Origin: UBA1756 sp045132235
Lineage (GTDB): Bacteria; Bacteroidota; Bacteroidia; Bacteroidales; WCHB1-69
Assembly (NCBI GenBank): GCA_045132235.1
Contig: JBGURX010000044.1
Span: forward strand, 1 to 21,476
DNA length: 21,476 nucleotides
Direction: 5' to 3'
A program made the translations under genes and the position numbers. The notes under the pieces are model-generated. The model made no database searches. It was not told the origin of the DNA and was given only the letters and a program-made list of their open reading frames with translations. The first letter of the stretch is position 1, and every line of letters starts with the position of its first letter. Below, piece after piece: positions 5,926 to 13,181 of this stretch.

Positions 5926-7788
5926 ATGATGTCCAAACTTTCCGATAAAATACTGAATGCCAAAACCCTTTTCTGGATGTTGGTAGTGCTGGGGGCGGCA
6001 TTGCGAATCGGCAGTCTGTTCGGTCCACTTTCCCATGACGAACTCAGTGCCATTGTCAGACTCAACTTCGACAGCTTTTCAGAATTGATTGACCAAGGGG
6101 TTCGCGGCGACGGACATCCTGCGGGCGTGCAGGTGATGATGTGGCTGTGGAGCAGGCTCTTCGGAACTTCAGCATTGTCGATAAGACTTCCGTTTCTGCT
6201 GATGGGCATAGCCTCCATCTTCCTCATCAATGCCGTTGCGCGCCAGTGGTTTGGCGAGTGGCCGGCCTTGCTGCCCACCGCCGTCCTGTCGGTCACACAA
6301 TTCACTGTATATTACTCAGTTATCGCGAGACCATACGTTGCAGGACTCTTTTTGATGCTGTGCATGCTCTATTTCTGGAGCCGCATCTTGTTGAAAAAAG
6401 AGTACAAATTTCATCTGTTGGCGCTATTCGCACTGTTTGCAGCACTGTGTGCTTACACGCACTATTTCTGTCTGTTGGCGGCATTGTTGTTGGGAGCGTC
6501 AGGCCTGCTGTTTCTGGACCGCCGGCACTGGTGGCGCTATTGGGTTGCCTGTGCGGGAGCCGTACTGCTTTTCCTTCCCCACTGGGGAATCACCCATCAC
6601 CAATTGTTTGCGCTGAAAGGCGTTGGAGGATGGCTCAGCAAGCCCACTCCCCAATTCCTTCCTGATCACTTGAGATATCTGCTGCATTATTCGTGGATGA
6701 TGATGGCGTTGGCACTTGTGGGTTATGGGCTGGTTTTCAGTCTGAAGGATGCCCGTCAGCATTGGAAACTCATGGCAGTGTCGTTGGCGATATGGTTATT
6801 GTCTTTCGGCATCGGCTATCTGTACTCCGTCAAAGTGAGTCCTGTGTTGCAGTTCTCTTCTCTCATATTTGCATTCCCTTTCCTGCCGCTTGCGTTGGCG
6901 GGTGCGGTGGACAGCAGTGGGCGGCAGGTGCGGCAGGCGGTTGTGCTGCTTGTTTTCGTTGCGGCGATGGTGCTCACCCTGATTTTCAACCGAAAGCATT
7001 TCCAGATGGTGCAGCGGGATTATATCGAAATCACCGCCCGCGAAATGCAGACTGCCATTACACAGTATGGGGGTGATAACGTGACAGCTTTCTTTAACGG
7101 CGACATCGCCAAGTTGCACTACTATGATCCGTCACTCAAATGCATGCCCCATTCGGTGATGGAAGATTATTCCATTTTCGACAGCACGTTGGCAGCCACC
7201 TCCACGCCGTACCTGATATGCAGTGGTTTGGGGGACCCCAAGTTAGTTGACATTGTCAAGCACCATTATCCTTACTTGCTGCGTCATCGCGATTGCCTTG
7301 TCACGGAAGTGCTGTTGTTCAGCCGTAACCCTTCCCAGCAGGCCATAGATGTCGAAAAGACGGCACTCTTTAGCCAGCAGAAAAATCTTGCGCCTTTCAA
7401 AGGGGAGTTCTGCGATATTTTGGATGCTGAATTGAGCGACCTGTCGCACAGCCGGTTTGCATGTTTCGACAGCCATTTGTGGTTCCGCCAGTCCGACAGT
7501 GTGCCGGGTTCTTTGCGAATGGTGTCAGAAATTCTAGTTGACGACCGGTGTGTGGACTATCGTTCGGTCAGTGTCTCTGATTTCCGGTATTGTCATGGCG
7601 ACACCTGCGAAATCAGTCTCCCTGTGCGTGTTGAGACATGGGTGAAGCACCGCAGCCAGCTGTTGCGCACGCGTGTCAAGGTCTATCTCTGGAATCCCGA
7701 CGGCGACACCACTACCATTCCGATACATTGCCGCACAACCGTTTATCCCACCAATCCGTTCATCTACGCGGTGCTGGAGGAAATTTAA
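5926..7788 (+). CDS. GT-C type membrane glycosyltransferase (PMT/ArnT-like)
   Basis: A 620-residue polytopic membrane protein. About ten hydrophobic segments fill residues 14-352, and the last ~260 residues form a soluble domain, probably periplasmic. The first loop has SHDE (D38, E39), the acidic pair expected of GT-C enzymes, followed by GDGHPAG (61-67) and ARPY (134-137), also typical of the PMT/ArnT-like (GT39/GT83) group. Such enzymes move a sugar from a polyprenyl-phosphate donor to protein, lipid A or another envelope acceptor; the acceptor is unknown. ATG at 5926 or 5929 are equally plausible. GC is visibly lower and TTG-leucine codons commoner than in rlmN just upstream (two sampled 60-bp lines: 31/60 GC each, versus 38/60 in rlmN). 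Together with the flanking 41-bp repeat this suggests acquisition as a single-gene insertion. Confidence 0.8.
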   Translation: MMSKLSDKILNAKTLFWMLVVLGAALRIGSLFGPLSHDELSAIVRLNFDSFSELIDQGVRGDGHPAGVQVMMWLWSRLFGTSALSIRLPFLLMGIASIFLINAVARQWFGEWPALLPTAVLSVTQFTVYYSVIARPYVAGLFLMLCMLYFWSRILLKKEYKFHLLALFALFAALCAYTHYFCLLAALLLGASGLLFLDRRHWWRYWVACAGAVLLFLPHWGITHHQLFALKGVGGWLSKPTPQFLPDHLRYLLHYSWMMMALALVGYGLVFSLKDARQHWKLMAVSLAIWLLSFGIGYLYSVKVSPVLQFSSLIFAFPFLPLALAGAVDSSGRQVRQAVVLLVFVAAMVLTLIFNRKHFQMVQRDYIEITAREMQTAITQYGGDNVTAFFNGDIAKLHYYDPSLKCMPHSVMEDYSIFDSTLAATSTPYLICSGLGDPKLVDIVKHHYPYLLRHRDCLVTEVLLFSRNPSQQAIDVEKTALFSQQKNLAPFKGEFCDILDAELSDLSHSRFACFDSHLWFRQSDSVPGSLRMVSEILVDDRCVDYRSVSVSDFRYCHGDTCEISLPVRVETWVKHRSQLLRTRVKVYLWNPDGDTTTIPIHCRTTVYPTNPFIYAVLEEI

Positions 7789-7799
7789 CAGGGCTGCTG

Positions 7800-7840
7800 C
7801 ATCAACGCCGCCTGCGGGCAGTTGGTGCGGAAGGGGTGAT
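7800..7840 (+). repeat. 41-bp direct repeat, copy 2 (orphan rlmN tail)
   Basis: A non-coding copy of the rlmN 3' end, 12 bp after the glycosyltransferase stop, 40/41 identical to 5838-5878. In frame it would read INAACGQLVRKG and stop, one residue different from rlmN (Asn for Asp331). It sits in the gap between convergent genes and has no start of its own. Confidence 0.95.
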
Positions 7841-7896
7841 GATATTTCTGTTTCTTTAAAAGTGTTTAGCCGACTAAATAAATAGCTCGTGTGAAA

Positions 7897-9996
7897 TTAT
7901 TTCAGGCCGCTGCGTTCCAGCAGGGCGTCGATTTTGGGCTCACGGCCGCGGAAGCGCACGTAGAGGTCCATCGCCTTCTCGGAACCGCCTTTGGAAAGGA
8001 TGTTCTTCCGGTACGACTCCGCCACCTCCTTGTTGTACACGCCCTTCTCCTTGAACAGCGAGAAAGCGTCGGCATCCAGCACCTCCGCCCACTTGTAGCC
8101 GTAGTACCCGGCGGCATAACCGCCCGAGAAGATGTGCGAGAAACAGGTGCTGATGCAGGTGCCCTCCACCACCGGCAGCAGCTCGGTGCGTTTGATGGCC
8201 TTGCGCTCGGCCGTCAGCACGTCGCCCACCTTGGTGGGATCGCAGGTGTGCCACATCATGTCCAACAGCCCGAAGGTGAGCTGGCGGCAGCAGGCATAAC
8301 CCGACTGGAAGTTCTCGAAATCGTGAATCTTCTGCACCAGCGTGTCGGGAATCAGCTCGCCGGTCTGATAGTGGTAGGCGAAAGTAGAGAGATACTCCTT
8401 CTCGGTGGACCAGTTCTCGAGCAGCTGCGAGGGCAGCTCCACAAAGTCGCGGGGCACGCTCGTGCCGGAAAGTGCCGTGTAGTGCACCTCCGACAGCATG
8501 CCGTGCAACGAATGGCCGAACTCGTGCATGAAGGTACGCACCTCGTTAAAAGTGAGCAGCGAAGGCGCATCAGCGGTGGAGGGAGTGAAATTCATGACCA
8601 GCGATACCAACGGACGGATGTCGTTGCCATCTTTGTCCACCGACTGCTCGCGGAAGGCGGTCATCCACGCCCCGCCGCGCTTGCTCTCGCGCGGATGGAA
8701 ATCCAGATACAGCACCGCCATGAACTTGCCCTCACGGTACACCTCATACACCTTCACATCCGGATGATAGACCTGAATCTGGTCGTTGGGCACGAACTTC
8801 AGTCCGAACAGGTCGGTGGCGAGACCGAACACGCCGTCAATCACCTTCTCCAGCTGGAAGTAGGGCTTCAGCATCTCGTCGTTCACATTGAAGAGCGAAG
8901 TTTTGTATTTCTCTGAATAATAGGCAAAATCCCAGCGTTGCAGCTTGCCTTGGAACCCTTGTGCATTGGCGAACTGCTGCAGTTTTTTCATCTCCTCTTT
9001 CCCTTTGGGATAGGCATGTTTGAGCAGATTGTTCTCCAGCTCATACACCTTGTCGGCGTTTTCAGCCATACGGTCCTCCAGCACATAAGCAGCGTAGTTC
9101 TCGTACCCCAGCAGCTTGGCCAGCGAGTCGCGCAGCAGCACGATTTCCTTCACAATCTCCTGATTGTCAAACTCGCCCTTGTAGGCGCGGGTGTTGTACT
9201 GCATGTAGAACTCATGGCGAAGGTCGCGGTTGTCGGCGTAGGTGAGGATGGCGAGGCAGGAGGGCATGGAGAGGTCGAACAGCCAGCCCTTCTCCCCCTT
9301 GGCGGCGGCCTTGTCGCGGGCGATGGCCAGTGCGGAGGCGGGGATGCCGCTCAGCAGCTGCTCGTCGGTAATCACCTTGGTATAGGCGTTCACTGCCGAC
9401 AGCACGTTCTGACCAAACTGCAGCGACAGGCTCGACAGCCGCATGCTGTAGTCGCGGAACTTCTCTTTGTCGGTGTCGCTCAGGTTGGCGCCCTGCCGCA
9501 CGAAGGCCATGTAGGTCTTCTCCAGCAACATCTTCTGCTCGGGGCTAAGGTCGCCGGGGTTCTCATACACCGCCTTCACGCGGGCGAAAAGTGCCGGGTC
9601 GAGGTAGAGGTCGTTGTAGAAGGCTGTCAGCGCGGGACTAATCTCCTGCGCAATCTTCTGCATATTCTCTGAAGTATTGGCTTCCAACAAGTTAAAGAAG
9701 ATTCCCGAGATGGCGTTCAGCAACCGTCCCGAGCGGTCGAGGGCCTCCACGGTATTGGCAAAGGTGGGTTTCATCTTCACCGCCTTGATGCGGTATAGCT
9801 CATCCTTCGCTTGGGCGAAAGCGTATTGGAAAGCGGGGAGATAGTGTTCCTCTTTGATCTCTTCAAACGGCGGCGTGTTGAACGGGGTGTTCCACGGCTC
9901 CACCAGCGGGTTGTTTTTCGGTTTTTCCATAGGTTGTGCGCTCATCATCAAAGAGCATAAAATCAATGATAATGATAAAAGAAAAGATTTTTTCAT
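7897..9996 (-). CDS. dcp: Exported M3 family peptidyl-dipeptidase (Dcp-like)
   Basis: A 699-residue zinc metallopeptidase of family M3. A signal peptide (about 1-20, ending MMSAQ) indicates export, probably to the periplasm. The zinc motif is H491-E492-F493-G494-H495 within MHEFGHSLHG; a downstream FVELPSQLLENW segment supplies the third ligand glutamate, and SHIFSGGYAAGYYGYKWAE near the C-terminus is the conserved substrate-binding stretch of the family. Dcp enzymes remove C-terminal dipeptides from oligopeptides; oligopeptidase-A-like specificity cannot be excluded from sequence alone. Full length for the family. It starts 11 bp after the stop of the Xaa-Pro aminopeptidase gene on the same strand, so the two probably form an operon for stepwise peptide breakdown, with one enzyme in the cytoplasm and one exported. 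Confidence 0.93.
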   Translation of the reverse strand: MKKSFLLSLSLILCSLMMSAQPMEKPKNNPLVEPWNTPFNTPPFEEIKEEHYLPAFQYAFAQAKDELYRIKAVKMKPTFANTVEALDRSGRLLNAISGIFFNLLEANTSENMQKIAQEISPALTAFYNDLYLDPALFARVKAVYENPGDLSPEQKMLLEKTYMAFVRQGANLSDTDKEKFRDYSMRLSSLSLQFGQNVLSAVNAYTKVITDEQLLSGIPASALAIARDKAAAKGEKGWLFDLSMPSCLAILTYADNRDLRHEFYMQYNTRAYKGEFDNQEIVKEIVLLRDSLAKLLGYENYAAYVLEDRMAENADKVYELENNLLKHAYPKGKEEMKKLQQFANAQGFQGKLQRWDFAYYSEKYKTSLFNVNDEMLKPYFQLEKVIDGVFGLATDLFGLKFVPNDQIQVYHPDVKVYEVYREGKFMAVLYLDFHPRESKRGGAWMTAFREQSVDKDGNDIRPLVSLVMNFTPSTADAPSLLTFNEVRTFMHEFGHSLHGMLSEVHYTALSGTSVPRDFVELPSQLLENWSTEKEYLSTFAYHYQTGELIPDTLVQKIHDFENFQSGYACCRQLTFGLLDMMWHTCDPTKVGDVLTAERKAIKRTELLPVVEGTCISTCFSHIFSGGYAAGYYGYKWAEVLDADAFSLFKEKGVYNKEVAESYRKNILSKGGSEKAMDLYVRFRGREPKIDALLERSGLK

Positions 9997-10007
9997 AAGA
10001 TGTTGAT

Positions 10008-11405
10008 TCAGTGTTTCTTGCCGACAATAGCTTCCAGTTCAGCCACCGTTTTGGGCACAGCCTGACCGAGTACGCGATGGCTCTTGGCAGTCACCACCAC
10101 GTCGTCTTCGATACGGATGCCGCCGAAGTCGAGGTAGCTCTCCAGCTTGTCGTAGTTGATGAAGTCGGCGAGGTGTTTCTGTTTGCGCCACAGCTCGATG
10201 AGTTTGGGAATGAAGTAGATACCGGGCTCCACGGTCATCACCATGCCGGGCTCGAGGGTGCGGGCCATGCGGAGGTTGCGAGTACCGAAGATGTCGCTAC
10301 GCTTAAATTCGTCGTTGTAGCCCACATAGTCTTCGCCGAGGCCTTCCATGTCGTGTACATCGAGGCCGAGCTGGTGGCCGAGGCCGTGGGGGAAGAACAG
10401 CGCGTGGGCGCCGAGGCGCACACCTTCCTGCACATCGCCCTTCATCAAGCCGAGGTCCTTGAGGCCGCGCATCACGATTTCGGCAGCAGCGAAATGCACG
10501 TCGCGGTAGGGCGTGCCGGGCTTCACCTTCTTGATGCCTTCCATATTGGCTTTCAGCACAATCTCATAAATATCTTTCTGTTTCTGGGTGAACTTGCCGC
10601 TGACGGGGAAAGTACGCGTCATGTCGGAGCAGTAGTTCATCAGTCCCTCCACGCCGGAGTCCACCAGCAGGAGTTTGCCTTTTTGCAGTTCCACGTTATG
10701 GTCAGTGTTGTGGAAGATTTCGCCATGCTGGGTAAGGATGATGGGGAACGAGAAGCCGTTGCCTTCGCCGTTGGCGATGCCGTCGGCGATGCCCACCAGC
10801 TGGTGTTCGGTGGCGCCGGGCTTGCAGTTGCGCATCACGGTGGTGTGCAGCTTCCATGCCATGTCGGCAGCCTTCTCCATCTCAGCAATTTCGCGGGCCT
10901 CCTTGATGGAACGCATGGCGATGATGGCCTTGTGCAGCTCGATGGAGGCGTAGCTGTTGATCACGTTCACGCTCTTCTGCAGCAGGTTGGCGAGGATAAT
11001 CTGAAGGTCGTGGCGGTAGGCTTTGGTGAAATGGATGGTGCGCGAGGCGTTCTGGCGGAGATAGCCTTTCAGCTTCGACATCGGCATCGACTCGGTGATG
11101 CCCACCTGAGCGGCCAATGTGCTGATAGAGGGCTGGTCGCCCACCCAGATAATGTCGTCGATGGTGAAATCGTCGCCGAAGAGAATCGTGCGGTTCTCGT
11201 CGATATCGATGATGGCAGCCAGCGACGGAGCGGTGAGGCCGAAGTAGTAGATGAAGTTACTGTCCTGCCGGAAGTTGTAGGTGTTGGCGGGATAGTTCAT
11301 GGGGGCATCGTTGTTGCCGAGGAAGAGCAGCAGGCCGGAGCCCATTTTGCGGGCGAGCTCCTTGCGGCGCGCCACATAGACGGATTTTTCAAACAAAGGA
11401 TTCAT
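10008..11405 (-). CDS. pepP: Xaa-Pro aminopeptidase (M24B, aminopeptidase P family)
   Basis: A 465-residue cytoplasmic enzyme that releases an N-terminal residue linked to proline. The N-terminal domain (1-~165) is the aminopeptidase P N-domain. The C-terminal pita-bread domain carries the five metal ligands: D249 (VDSG), D261 (SDMTRTF), H344 (HGLGHQLGL), E393 (TVEPGIYF) and E433 (GIRIEDD). No signal peptide is present. ATG at 11405 gives the normal family N-terminus; a further upstream start at 11459 would overlap the promoter and is rejected. A well-formed promoter lies at 11457-11487. The exported M3 peptidase gene follows after 11 bp, consistent with a peptide-utilisation operon. GC-rich codon use matches the core genes around it. 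Confidence 0.93.
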   Translation of the reverse strand: MNPLFEKSVYVARRKELARKMGSGLLLFLGNNDAPMNYPANTYNFRQDSNFIYYFGLTAPSLAAIIDIDENRTILFGDDFTIDDIIWVGDQPSISTLAAQVGITESMPMSKLKGYLRQNASRTIHFTKAYRHDLQIILANLLQKSVNVINSYASIELHKAIIAMRSIKEAREIAEMEKAADMAWKLHTTVMRNCKPGATEHQLVGIADGIANGEGNGFSFPIILTQHGEIFHNTDHNVELQKGKLLLVDSGVEGLMNYCSDMTRTFPVSGKFTQKQKDIYEIVLKANMEGIKKVKPGTPYRDVHFAAAEIVMRGLKDLGLMKGDVQEGVRLGAHALFFPHGLGHQLGLDVHDMEGLGEDYVGYNDEFKRSDIFGTRNLRMARTLEPGMVMTVEPGIYFIPKLIELWRKQKHLADFINYDKLESYLDFGGIRIEDDVVVTAKSHRVLGQAVPKTVAELEAIVGKKH

Positions 11406-11456
11406 ATTGATATTTTTTATAATTAATAATTTTCCACTTACGCAATTTGCGGACGG

Positions 11457-11487
11457 CAAAAGTACTCATTTTTTAGCTTCTGACAAA
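11457..11487 (-). promoter_or_regulatory. Promoter of the pepP-dcp operon
   Basis: On the minus strand TTTG (11487-11484) is followed after exactly 19 bp by TACTTTTG (11464-11457). This fits the Bacteroidota consensus TTTG-N19-21-TAnnTTTG fully. Transcription would begin near 11450, giving a leader of about 45 bases before the ATG at 11405. Confidence 0.85.
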
Positions 11488-11517
11488 AGATTTTCATTAT
11501 CCCTTAAAAGATTTTCA
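11485..11517. repeat. Paired 12-bp direct repeat at the pepP promoter
   Basis: AAAAGATTTTCA occurs at 11485-11496 and again at 11506-11517, a 21-bp period equal to two helical turns. The first copy overlaps the -33 TTTG of the pepP promoter. It could be a tandem operator or an upstream activating element (inference); a looser copy AAAATTTTTCA is at 11566-11576. Confidence 0.5.
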
Positions 11518-11666
11518 AGTGAAAAAAATTGACTTTATTCCCTCATACAAAAAATATCCCCTCACAAAATTTTTCATAATATATTAATTATCAATATATT
11601 GTAAATATTCATATTAGAACACCATCATATTTTTAGCATGAAGGATTAAAAATCATAAAAAACATG

Positions 11667-11674
11667 TAACTTTG
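11667..11674 (+). promoter_or_regulatory. Candidate -7 box for the FISUMP protein gene
   Basis: TAACTTTG matches TAnnTTTG and is followed by GCCGC, as at several boxes in this window. It lies 64 bp before the ATG at 11739. No TTTG is present 19-21 bp upstream, so the -33 half is unsupported. Confidence 0.6.
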
Positions 11675-11738
11675 CCGCAAAATTCCACAAAATCAAAGAA
11701 ATAAAAAATTTATAGAACGCCCTTAATTTATTTGACCA

Positions 11739-13151
11739 ATGAAAAAACTTTTGTTTTCCATTATCATTCTTTTTCTAATGCCTGTGAGCATCCTAGCGCA
11801 AACTGTAACGCTCGTCTTCACAGGGTGGAATGAAAATGATGACAGTTATGTACAACTTAGCAGGGTTGACATTTGCAATTTAACAAAAATGTGGCAGGAA
11901 ACCATTTACTGGCCTGACACTATTTTGACAATGCAATACGGCAGTGGGATCGACGAAGGAAGTATTGCTATTGTTCCGACGCTGCAATTATCGCAAAATA
12001 ACCCCAACCCGTTCAACGGCACCACAGACGTGATGCTCACGGTGGCGGATGCAGGTGCAGTGACGGTGGAGATTACAGATTTGAACGGACGTGTTGTAGT
12101 GACTACAGGCGCCACAGCCCTACAATGCGGCATCCACCAATTCCATGTCAACCTTGCAGTTGGCGGGACCTATGTGATGACCGCCCGACAAAACGGGAAA
12201 AAGACCTCCATCAAAATGGTGAATCAGGGCAGTGGCAGCGAAAACAGGATTGAATATGTGGGAATTGCGGAGACACCCTATGATGCCCCCACAGCACCGG
12301 AAGCTGGCACCCGACTCGTTACCGACCAGCTGTTTGAATTCGGCAACTTGATGGAGTATGTCGGCACTGCCACCATTAACGGCATTGAATATGGAAGTCA
12401 GGTCATCATACAGCATCAGGGGCAGGATACGGTTATCAAACTGGTTTTTCTTATAGTAGAAGACCCCTGTCAGGGCACGGACACTCTCACTGATATTGAT
12501 GGGAATGTGTATCATACGCTGGCGCTCGGCAATCAATGCTGGATGAAGGAAAACCTGAGGGTGACCCGTTTTGCCGACAGCACAGAAATCCCTGTTAGTG
12601 GCTTTTCCCCCAATTATGAATACAGCTCTATCGTTCCATACAGGTACGTACCACGCAACAACGATAGCCTTGTCCCCACCGAAGGCTATCTGTACAACTG
12701 GTCGGCGGCGACACGCAACGTGGTTTCCACAGCCAATCCGAGTGGTGTGCAAGGCGTCTGTCCAACAGGCTGGCATCTGCCCAGCGACGCGGAATGGACA
12801 CAACTCACTGGCCACGTGTGGCGGCAGAGCCAATACCTATGCGATGGCAACAGTGAGAATGCCTATATTGCCAAAGCATTGGCAGACACATCCGGCTGGC
12901 GGGATACATGGGAAGAGTGTGCCGTTGGCAACGACCCGGGCAGCAACAACGCCACTCAATTTTCGGCTTTACCCGTAGGCAATTGTGGTGGAACCGAATT
13001 CGCTTATAGCCAGGATGCTGCCTTCTGGAGCACCTCCTCCACCAATGAATATCATGCTAAAATCTTCCACCTTAACTATTCTTGGGCATGGGTGACTTCC
13101 GAAAGCCTTAACAGGATTTATGGCTTTTCCGTCCGTTGCGTGAAAGACTGA
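11739..13151 (+). CDS. Exported FISUMP-domain protein with internal sorting-like domain
   Basis: A 470-residue exported protein. Signal peptide at 1-20 (ends SILAQ). Residues ~84-162 look like a type IX secretion C-terminal sorting or FlgD-like Ig domain: NNPNPFNGTTDV at the start, then VEITDLNGRVV and a GGTYVMTARQNGKKT strand. Here that module is internal rather than terminal. Residues ~247-470 form a FISUMP domain (Fibrobacter succinogenes major paralogous domain): TDIDGNVYHTLALGNQCWMKENLR, YLYNWSAA, GVCPTGWHLPSDAEW, FWSTSSTNEY and GFSVRCVKD. FISUMP proteins are surface or secreted proteins of unknown function in Fibrobacter and Bacteroidota. The coding sequence is more AT-rich than the peptidase genes. 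The DUF4153 gene begins 30 bp downstream and may be co-transcribed, but a functional link is not obvious. Confidence 0.88.
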   Translation: MKKLLFSIIILFLMPVSILAQTVTLVFTGWNENDDSYVQLSRVDICNLTKMWQETIYWPDTILTMQYGSGIDEGSIAIVPTLQLSQNNPNPFNGTTDVMLTVADAGAVTVEITDLNGRVVVTTGATALQCGIHQFHVNLAVGGTYVMTARQNGKKTSIKMVNQGSGSENRIEYVGIAETPYDAPTAPEAGTRLVTDQLFEFGNLMEYVGTATINGIEYGSQVIIQHQGQDTVIKLVFLIVEDPCQGTDTLTDIDGNVYHTLALGNQCWMKENLRVTRFADSTEIPVSGFSPNYEYSSIVPYRYVPRNNDSLVPTEGYLYNWSAATRNVVSTANPSGVQGVCPTGWHLPSDAEWTQLTGHVWRQSQYLCDGNSENAYIAKALADTSGWRDTWEECAVGNDPGSNNATQFSALPVGNCGGTEFAYSQDAAFWSTSSTNEYHAKIFHLNYSWAWVTSESLNRIYGFSVRCVKD

Positions 13152-13181
13152 TTTTCTGCAAAAAAATTTATTTCTATCCCC

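Larger units (their letters stand above)
11406..11738. other. AT-rich divergent control region
   Basis: A 333-bp gap between the divergent pepP and FISUMP genes, with no credible coding frame. It holds the pepP promoter, a 12-bp direct repeat overlapping it, a 10-bp perfect palindrome CAATATATTG at 11592-11601 in a very AT-rich tract, and a -7 box for the plus-strand gene. No tRNA-like or clear terminator structure is visible. Confidence 0.7.

Noticed and set aside
7865..7878. Small hairpin TTTAG-CCGA-CTAAA between the convergent genes
   Set aside because: Only a 5-bp AT-rich stem with no T tract; not enough to call a terminator.
7891..8916. 341-codon open frame antisense to the M3 peptidase
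   Set aside because: The HEFGH zinc motif and conserved M3 segments are on the minus strand; this frame has no recognisable domain.
10011..11426. 471-codon open frame antisense to pepP
   Set aside because: His/Val/Glu-rich shadow produced by GC-biased codon use of pepP; all five M24 metal ligands are on the minus strand.
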